This document shows, one piece after another, positions 57,783 to 64,000 of a stretch of 64,000 bases of DNA; the first letter of the stretch is position 1; the number at the start of each line of letters is the position of its first letter. Source of the stretch: Ochotona curzoniae (taxonomy: Eukaryota > Chordata > Mammalia > Lagomorpha > Ochotonidae); NCBI RefSeq assembly GCF_017591425.1, contig NW_024466399.1, forward strand, positions 1,860,001-1,924,000, written 5' to 3'. The position numbers were made by a program, and so were the translations under genes. Below the pieces are notes generated by a model, which worked only from the letters and a program-made list of their open reading frames with translations, was not told the origin of the DNA and made no database searches.

Positions 57783-58887
57783 TGTGTGTCTGCATGAGAA
57801 TCCTCTGTAGTTCAGGGGATTACGATTGCATGCTGCATACATTAGGGGGTTTCAGAGAGTTCATGGAGCATGCACCAGGCACACGGGGGGCGGTGAGAGT
57901 TGCCTGTGTGCCTTGGTGGTAGTGCACTGGCCTCTTGGGCTGCCTGGTTTCCATGAGGGCGCTTTATTTTGAGCCAGCCTCCACAAGGCAGGCCAACATC
58001 TGCGGTGTTGTGTAACTTGGCTTTCATCTTGCCCCCGACAGAAAGTGGGTCATTGCAATGTGGGTGGAAAGCAGTCTAGTTGAAGTCTGGGCCGGGGAGA
58101 TGATTTAAATCCTCTGTGGTGTTCTGATCGGAGGCCACGGACCGTGACGTGGATGGGCGATGTGAAAGGGCTCGCGACACAGGCCTTCGAGGAGACCTTG
58201 GCCCTTTGTCTGATGTGTCAGTTTTGATTTTGATGATGGATGATGCAGTGAGTCAACAGAATAATCAACGCACAGCAGCCCTGGCGGAGGCTGCGCCCAG
58301 TGGCTGCGCCCGGTGGCTGCTCGGTTTTCACTCCGTCGAGATTTCGCTCATGTCTGACCCATGTGATTTATAAATCAGCAAACCAACCAGCCTGAAGCCT
58401 TGGCAGCCCCTTATTTCTGGACGATAATGGTGATTTTCTGTGTTCACCCAGCCTCTCTTTGGCCCGGGGCTGTGCTGATGGGATTCTCCTGGGAACGGGG
58501 AGAAGACAGATACATCCATGCCATTCTGGAAATAGATGTGAGTGAGTATTCATATCACCAATACATTTCACAGTGGCATTTAATAAAACTTCTCAATAAA
58601 TAGCAATTCCCAGGGGCCTACCGAGGGCAAAGCAAACACCGACAGAGGCTGGGCCTTCCCTGCATCGTCCCCAAGGAAATATCCCGGTGTTACGGTTTAT
58701 GAAGCGGGGTGTCGTCTTCATTGCTTCAGAATTGCTTCCATGTGAGTCGTTGACATTAGAGAGAAGATTTTTTGGCTCAGCAATTCATCTGATAGCAAAT
58801 TTCATAGACATGTGAGAGAACAGGGCTCGCCTGTGCGAGTGCCCAAAGTCAAGTTCTCTCCTTCAGAACGTTCATGGAGCAGACAAA
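57781..58887. other. Intergenic sequence with a candidate conserved block
   Basis: 58080-58620 is repeat-free, holds many TGATTT/ATAAATCA-type motifs and AATAAA-like ends, and looks like regulatory DNA. Conservation is not testable here. Confidence 0.4.
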
Positions 58888-59132
58888 CGTTTGGCCTGGT
58901 AGATAAGACACTGGTTAAGATGTCTGCATCCCAGGGGGTGGCGGGTGGGGGCCTGGGTTCGCTAAGCATCCAGCTCCTGACCCTGGAGGCAGTGATGGAT
59001 GGAGACCTGGCTTTAGATTTAGACAGCCCAACTCTAGCTGTTGTGGCTATTTGTAGAGAGAACCAGCGGAGGCACGCTTTTGCTCATGCCTTCTTTGTGT
59101 ATGTGTCTCTCAAATGAAGTAGACAATAAAAC
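58888..59132 (+). repeat. Old CSINE
   Basis: TTTGGCCTGGTAGATAAGAC head, CAGCCCAACTCTAGCTGTTG, TCTCAAATGAAGTAGACAAT tail. Confidence 0.75.
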
Positions 59133-59339
59133 AATCCCATGGCCACCTGTGCTGGGTGTCTTCACTGGTACTTACAAGCCCTTGGTGGGTGTGTTTTAAG
59201 ATGTGTGTGCCTTGAACTGTTCTTGGCATGAAGTATTGTGACCTTGGCCCTGTTTCAAAAGGTCCTATAGTTGTAAGGAGTGGACCAGAGGACAGGAGCT
59301 CTCTGTATCTCTTCAATAAAGAAAGAAAAATTGAAAAGG

Positions 59340-59668
59340 TTTGTTGGGGTAGGTGTTGGATGCAGTGAGTTAAGCTGTTGCTTGGGATTCAGGCGTTCCC
59401 ATAGCAGAGTGCTGGCTTGAACCCTGGTCACTCTGTTTTCTGGTCCAGCTTCCTGCCAAGGGCAGCAGATGTTGGTCCTAGTGCTTGGACTCCTGCCACC
59501 CACATGGATTGGTGACCCACATGGAGTTCTGGGAGTTTGGCTATGGTTCGGCCCAGGCCTGGTTGTCTGCAGGCCATCTAGGAAGTGAACCAGCAAATGG
59601 ACCACTTCTCTGACTCATTGTTTCTTTTGTCTTGCTCCCATCACTCTGTCTTTGAAGTAGATGAAAAC
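59340..59668 (+). repeat. Old CSINE
   Basis: GGTAGGTGTTGGATGCAGTG head, GGCTTGAACCCTGGTCACTC, CTGTCTTTGAAGTAGATGAA tail. Confidence 0.8.
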
Positions 59669-59689
59669 AAGTACACATTAAAGATATTG

Positions 59690-59764
59690 GCATGGATTTT
59701 AATTCTCTTTTCACCAAAATAAGCATATTGGTTGCTTCCTTTTTCTATGAACTTTTTTAGAAGA
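59690..59764 (-). mobile_element. Mariner-like MITE, one half
   Basis: GCATGGATTTTAATTCTCTTT, TTCACCAAAATAAGCATATT and the terminus TTTCTATGAACTTTTTTAGA. Confidence 0.55.
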
Positions 59765-59794
59765 GTGTTCATTTGTGTCCATCATGATGACGTA

Positions 59795-59965
59795 TTAAAT
59801 GTTGACTATGTGACAAGCGCTTTCCTGTGCTGCCTCATTCAGTCCCACTAAGTTGTGGTGCTTTTGGTGCTTCTTTTGCAAAAGAAGAAGCCGAGGATTT
59901 CAAACTTCCTCGGGAAGTGGCAGAGTCAGGATATGAATGGAGTTGCTATGTTCCAGAGCCTGTAA
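59795..59965 (-). repeat. MIR
   Basis: CTATGTGACAAGCGCTTTCC, AAAGAAGAAGCCGAGGATTT, GAAGTGGCAGAGTCAGGATA and GAATGGAGTTGCTATGTTCC match the complement of the MIR core. Confidence 0.7.
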
Positions 59966-60609
59966 CAACATCCACTCCCGAAAGTCCCTCTAATCCATGC
60001 TGTAGGCAAAGCTGTTGACAAAGACGGACAGCCCAGGCAGCCCATGTCATGACGTAAATGCTCTCCATCTTCAGTCTAGAGGTCAGAGGAGCCTGTCTGT
60101 CACATGTCATGCAGCTTTTGGAATGTTGGCGCCAGGTAAGGGAACTGGGCATCAGGCAAGAAGGCTAGGAAGGCTGATGCAACACATGGGATCTAGGTTT
60201 TAGCGTACTCTGTAGACAGAGTTGCGGAGTGGTTGATCTGTCCATGTGCCTTTCCATCTAGGGCAGAGCAGGTAGGCAGAACCCTAGCTTATGGGACTTT
60301 GGCAGACTTAAGCCTTCTGGGGTCCTTGGTGGGATCACATTCAGGTTTGTAGGATAGTGAGTAAGTTGATGTTCCATGAAACTCATGTTTTAAGTAATTC
60401 TGTGTTCCATGAAAACTCACTTGGGATTTGCAGTAGGCTGAGCTGGGTAACCGCAAAGATATATAGAACTCTCAACCACCCATCAGCATGAGATCAGATC
60501 TTTGCAGTTGCAGTTGAGATAAGTTCAAAGTGGATGAGGCTGGGTTGTTGTGCAATGAGTGGTTATCAGAAGGAGGGGGTGGCGTATAGACACACTAAAT
60601 GTGCAGGGA
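59966..60609. other. Intergenic sequence with no recognised element
   Basis: No gene or nameable repeat was seen. Confidence 0.45.
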
Positions 60610-60845
60610 GAATGCCAGGAGCAGCTGGAGGCAGACCCTGGGGCATCATATCTATAAGCCAAGGCATGCCAAGAGTCTGTGGCCACAGCCAGATGTGAGT
60701 CAGGCAAGCAAGGATTTGTCCTTAGAGCTCCCAGGGGGAACATGGTCCCAGGAACACCTGTGGTTCAGACTTTGAGGCTTCAGGATCATCAATCCATCCG
60801 TCTCTGAGATGTGAGGTCATTCTTTTGGTGGCGATTTGTTTCAGA
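60610..60845 (+). mobile_element. MLT1-like MaLR LTR
   Basis: GCAGACCCTGGGGCATCATA, AAGCCAAGGCATGCCAAGAG, GGTTCAGACTTTGAGGCTTC and TCTTTTGGTGGCGATTTGTT follow the order of MLT1 LTR 3' halves. Confidence 0.6.
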
Positions 60846-61603
60846 GATCCCAGGAAATGAACTCTAAAAGCTTGTTCAAAGCGCAGATTGCTGGTGCCAC
60901 ACTCAGAATCTGATTCTTGTGTGTGGCTCACAAAGGTGTGATTTTCATAAACAGTCAGGTGATGTCTTTGGGGGGATTCAGAGGACCACTGCACCAGAGT
61001 CATGTCCATCTCCTTGTGCATCGAGCACATAGAATGCTGTGAATGCCCATCGTGTAGAGTGGAACATGCTTGTCACTGCAATAGGTGGAGAGAAGGGAAA
61101 AATATCCACGTGATTGGTATTTAAGAGACACTCCAAGAAGAAAGTGGCTGGAGACTGTGTTTTAGATAAGGGCCCTTGCTATCTTGCACACCTGTCTGGG
61201 CTCTGGCCAGGATGCAGGTTCACACCCTATCTTTATCACTTCTTGAATGTGTTAATGTTGACCCAGTTGGGGGTGGGGTGAGGCATTGTTTCAAACCAAA
61301 AGATACAAATCAAGAGTTACAACTATTTTTATATAACTTCTAGCTTGCCTTCTGGCTTCCACTCCCTTGGTCGTACTTAAGCCAGCAGGATCTCTGCGGA
61401 GTCCAGTTTGTGACTCACTCTGCTTCTTCATCCTCCTTGGTATCTGGAACTCCAGGGTCAAGTGCAACAACTAACACGAAGTGTTAGACCTGGAAGTGCT
61501 TTGCAACACACGCTCTACTCCTTTGGCTTGCCTTCTGATATTCTTCCTTTTTAGCTCTCTCTTGCCTTTATCCTACCTGATTCCTTTCCTGTTCAGGTTC
61601 TCC
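60846..61603. other. Intergenic sequence with no recognised element
   Basis: No gene was seen. The pyrimidine-rich stretch 61520-61600 has no clear identity. Confidence 0.4.
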
Positions 61604-61905
61604 TTTGCTATGGTTCGGATGTGGTTTGTCCCTGCTAAATTCACGTTGGACTATAACAACTTAAGGTTTGGGTCATTGGAGTGGGGCCCTTGTGAATGGA
61701 TAAATGCTTTTCTCATGAGAATTAAGCTCCCCTTTCTGTCTTTTGCACAAGTTAGCTTGCCTTTCTGATGTGGCTTGAAGCTTTAGGAGGCCCTCGGCAG
61801 ATGCTGGTGCCATGCTCTTGGGCTTCCTTGTGAGTTAGAGAAACTTGTGTCCTGTATAAATTGCTTCAGGCATTCTGTTATAGGAACAGAAAAGAGACTG
61901 TGACA
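61604..61905 (+). mobile_element. MST/THE1-like MaLR solo LTR
   Basis: Opens TTTGCTATGGTTCGGATGTG, with GAGTGGGGCCCTTGTGAATG in the middle, and closes TTCTGTTATAGGAACAGAAA then GACTGTGACA. Complete but diverged, no internal region. Confidence 0.75.
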
Positions 61906-62282
61906 AGGGTCTGAACATCGCCTCTCATGGGCACGTTTCCCAGCTAACCCAGGCTGGGTTAAGACCCCTCCTATGTGCATTTGGGGTACACATCCTGTGT
62001 ATCCTCCCTTTTGCTTCTATCCCACTGGATGAATGTTATCAAATCCCTGCAGTCAGTTCTGGGGATTCTTCAAGGACAGGGCAATGTTTGACTCGAGGTT
62101 GTACCCCAAAACCTCAACCCTGGGTCTGAAAACCCCAGAATTATTCAGAGTATTTATTTTTTTTTAGAAGGCTGCAAAGCAGATGTTCTCAGCACTGCCA
62201 GTCCAGGCTTTGGTTCTGGCTATTGGAAAGCTTCAGAGCTCAATGTTTTTGCTTTTCTCTTTGAATTTCTGAGTGATGCTAG

Positions 62283-62286
<4 letters not shown>

Positions 62287-62325
<39 letters not shown>
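62287..62325 (+). repeat. (AC)19 microsatellite
   Basis: Uninterrupted AC units, about 39 bases. Confidence 0.97.
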
Positions 62326-62326
<1 letters not shown>

Positions 62327-62703
62327 CTATGACAGTTAAATTCATTGTCAGCTGTACACCCTTACCCCATGCTTCTCAAACTGCCCTTTTCTTTGTAGGG
62401 TGGATACCATTGCATCCTTCATGGCAGCAAGGCTGATGCTCTTGACGCCAGTTCCATCCTGCAGCTCCTTAGGAAGCGGCTGATTCTGGGAGCCTTCCCC
62501 AGCTCTGCTACCTTCTTGCCGTCTCCTCCTTTCCAACTCCAGTCTTGTCCCTTCCTTTTGATTGTGTCCTCTCCTTTGTTGTCTGGCTTTCCTTTTATTT
62601 ATTTTAAACGTTGACTTCAGGTACTTTTCACTCAGCTGTCAATCTTAGCCTTCTGAACTTTTATTTCCACATAATGTTTCCTTCTTAAATTTCTTCAGTC
62701 CAT

Positions 62704-62752
62704 CATCCATCCATCCATCCATCCATCCATCCATCCATCCATCCATCCATCC
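62704..62752 (+). repeat. (ATCC)12 microsatellite
   Basis: About twelve uninterrupted ATCC units. Confidence 0.97.
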
Positions 62753-62984
62753 ACAAATAGATCCATCCACCCATTCAGTTCTCTACAGCAAAGTAAATAA
62801 GATAAGGATTAAGGAATCAGTTCGATGTTATTAATCAAACTGATACAGGAACTTCCCAGGTCACTTAAGAAATTCAAGCTCTTGTTTCACCAGGCCGGCA
62901 GGATGACGTAGGCACCACATGGTTGATTGCTTGCCCACTCTTGCAAGTCCGTCTCTCTATGAATGACCTGTCTTCTCTGCAGAG

Positions 62985-63300
62985 TGTGTCCTTCCTGTGC
63001 ACTAGCCTGGGCAGTTGCTCCTGCGCTCTGCCTCACTGCCTTCTTCCTGTTCAGGCCTGGGCTCAAGCACCACTTCCTCAGGGACACCTCACTTGACTCT
63101 ACAACCTAATTCGGTGTGTTGCCCTTATCACGCCACACTCTGCGACACCTTCATAGCGTGTATCTCAGAGATCCGCTGCTCTTCACCAGTTTGGGGTGAT
63201 TTTCATCTTTCCCCACCCTCATTTCCAACTCACTTTCAAAAATGACTTATCTATCTGTTATCTTCACCATTGCATCTTGGGAACCATAAAGTATATAGCA
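62985..63300 (+). repeat. L2 LINE fragment
   Basis: CAGGCCTGGGCTCAAGCACC, ACTTCCTCAGGGACACCTCA, and TGCCCTTATCACGCCACACT fit the L2 3' end ('ttcaggtctttgctcaaatgtcacctt...gaggccttccctgacc'). Confidence 0.6.
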
Positions 63301-63351
63301 CAAACATGCCAAATATTTGCATTATCACAAAATGGATTATTGAAATCTTCC

Positions 63352-63690
63352 AGGGCCTATAGCGGTAGCCTGCCTAACGGCTAACATCCTCACCTTGTAT
63401 GCACCCAGATCCCACATGCGTGCTGGTTTGTATCCTGGCTGCTCCACTTCCCTTCCAGCTCCCCATTTGTGGCGTGGGAAAATAGTTGAGGATGGCCCAA
63501 AGTCTTGGGATCCTGAGCCTGTGTGGGAGACTCAGGAAGAAGCTCCTGGCTCCTGGCTTCGGATCTGCTCAGCTCCAGCTGTTGCAGGCACTTGGGGGAG
63601 TGAACCAGCAGTTAGAAGATCTTTCTCTGTCTTTCCTGCTGTCTGTAAATATGCCTTTCCAATAAAAATAAATAAATCTTTTTAAAGAAA
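63352..63690 (+). repeat. CSINE, full length
   Basis: CAGGGCCTATAGCGGTAGCC head, GGGAAAATAGTTGAGGATGG, GAGTGAACCAGCAGTTAGAA, and CAATAAAAATAAATAAATCT tail. Confidence 0.92.
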
Positions 63691-64000
63691 TCTTCTTGTT
63701 GGTTGTGTATCTCCTGGGTCTGTGTGGTCTAAAGGGGAAAGACCCACATGTACCATTAAGAAGCATTACAGGGCTGGCACAGGTGTAAACGGAGCCTGAG
63801 GGGCTGCAGTCTCTTGCCTGCTACAGGTGCTGCCTGGATCTGTTCTTACAAAGGATGCTTGGCAGATGTAGTTGGAGAGCAGTGACAACACTGAGCCTTC
63901 TGGGCAGTGCTCGGTCAGCTGTGCATGTTCCTGTAGACTCTACTTTGAACTCAGTCACTGTCAAGCCACATCAGTGCCGTCCTCAGACCTCCTGTTTATC
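63691..64000. other. Intergenic sequence with no recognised element
   Basis: AGGGCTGGCACAGGTGTAAA at 63772 could begin another diverged SINE but the match is too weak to call. Confidence 0.35.

Larger units (their letters stand above)
61906..62984. other. Intergenic sequence with microsatellites
   Basis: Holds the AC and ATCC arrays listed separately. No gene was seen. Confidence 0.45.

Noticed and set aside
57595..57922. Polyglutamine or polyserine frame over (CAG)13
   Set aside because: The open frames begin inside a SINE and have no other protein-like sequence.
62704..62752. CRISPR-like regular repeat
   Set aside because: It is a simple ATCC microsatellite with no spacers, in a mammalian genome.

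Overview
The window is nuclear DNA from a lagomorph, most likely a pika (Ochotona). It is dense in C-type SINEs. The freshest copy, near 35.4 kb, keeps a 16-bp target-site duplication and has the tail wording I associate with Ochotona (tRNA-like head, then a 'GAATCATCGGACRGAAGATCTTCCTCTCTG' type tail, written here only as a description of that region). Old L1, L2, MIR, MaLR LTRs, Tigger/MER2, hAT and mariner-type elements are the usual placental background. There is no bacterial or viral gene layout.

Only one protein-coding segment can be supported: the terminal coding exon of fibroblast growth factor 9 (FGF9) on the + strand at 18111-18356. It is preceded by a long polypyrimidine tract and an AG acceptor, and followed by an AU-rich 3' untranslated region that probably runs to about 20.9 kb. 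Bases 1-18110 are therefore the 3' part of FGF9 intron 2. I found neither exon 2 nor exon 1, which should lie upstream of the window. Everything after about 21 kb looks intergenic, and I recognised no second gene in it.

Layout. 1-18.1 kb: intron, with mostly antisense CSINEs, a Tigger transposon with a transposase relic, a MER2 copy, several mariner-like MITEs and a 129-bp direct duplication. 18.1-20.9 kb: last exon and 3' UTR. 14.9-24.9 kb: no CSINE was recognised. 26.4-31.8 kb: a decayed, nearly full-length ancient L1 on the + strand, split by later SINEs. 34.9-35.7 kb: two young CSINEs in tandem. 37-41 kb: a CSINE cluster. 41.26-41.77 kb: a degenerate CAT/CAC trinucleotide tract. 45.3-45.85 kb: a hAT element split by a CSINE. 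47.35-49.38 kb: the most unusual object, a VNTR-bearing retroposon of about 2 kb with a poly(A) tail and an imperfect target-site duplication. A second, oppositely oriented piece of the same repeat lies at 52.7-53.2 kb. 57-64 kb: more SINEs, MaLR LTRs, an L2 and microsatellites.

Repeat names come from recognition by memory, not from a database search. Boundaries of old repeats are approximate, typically within 10-30 bp.
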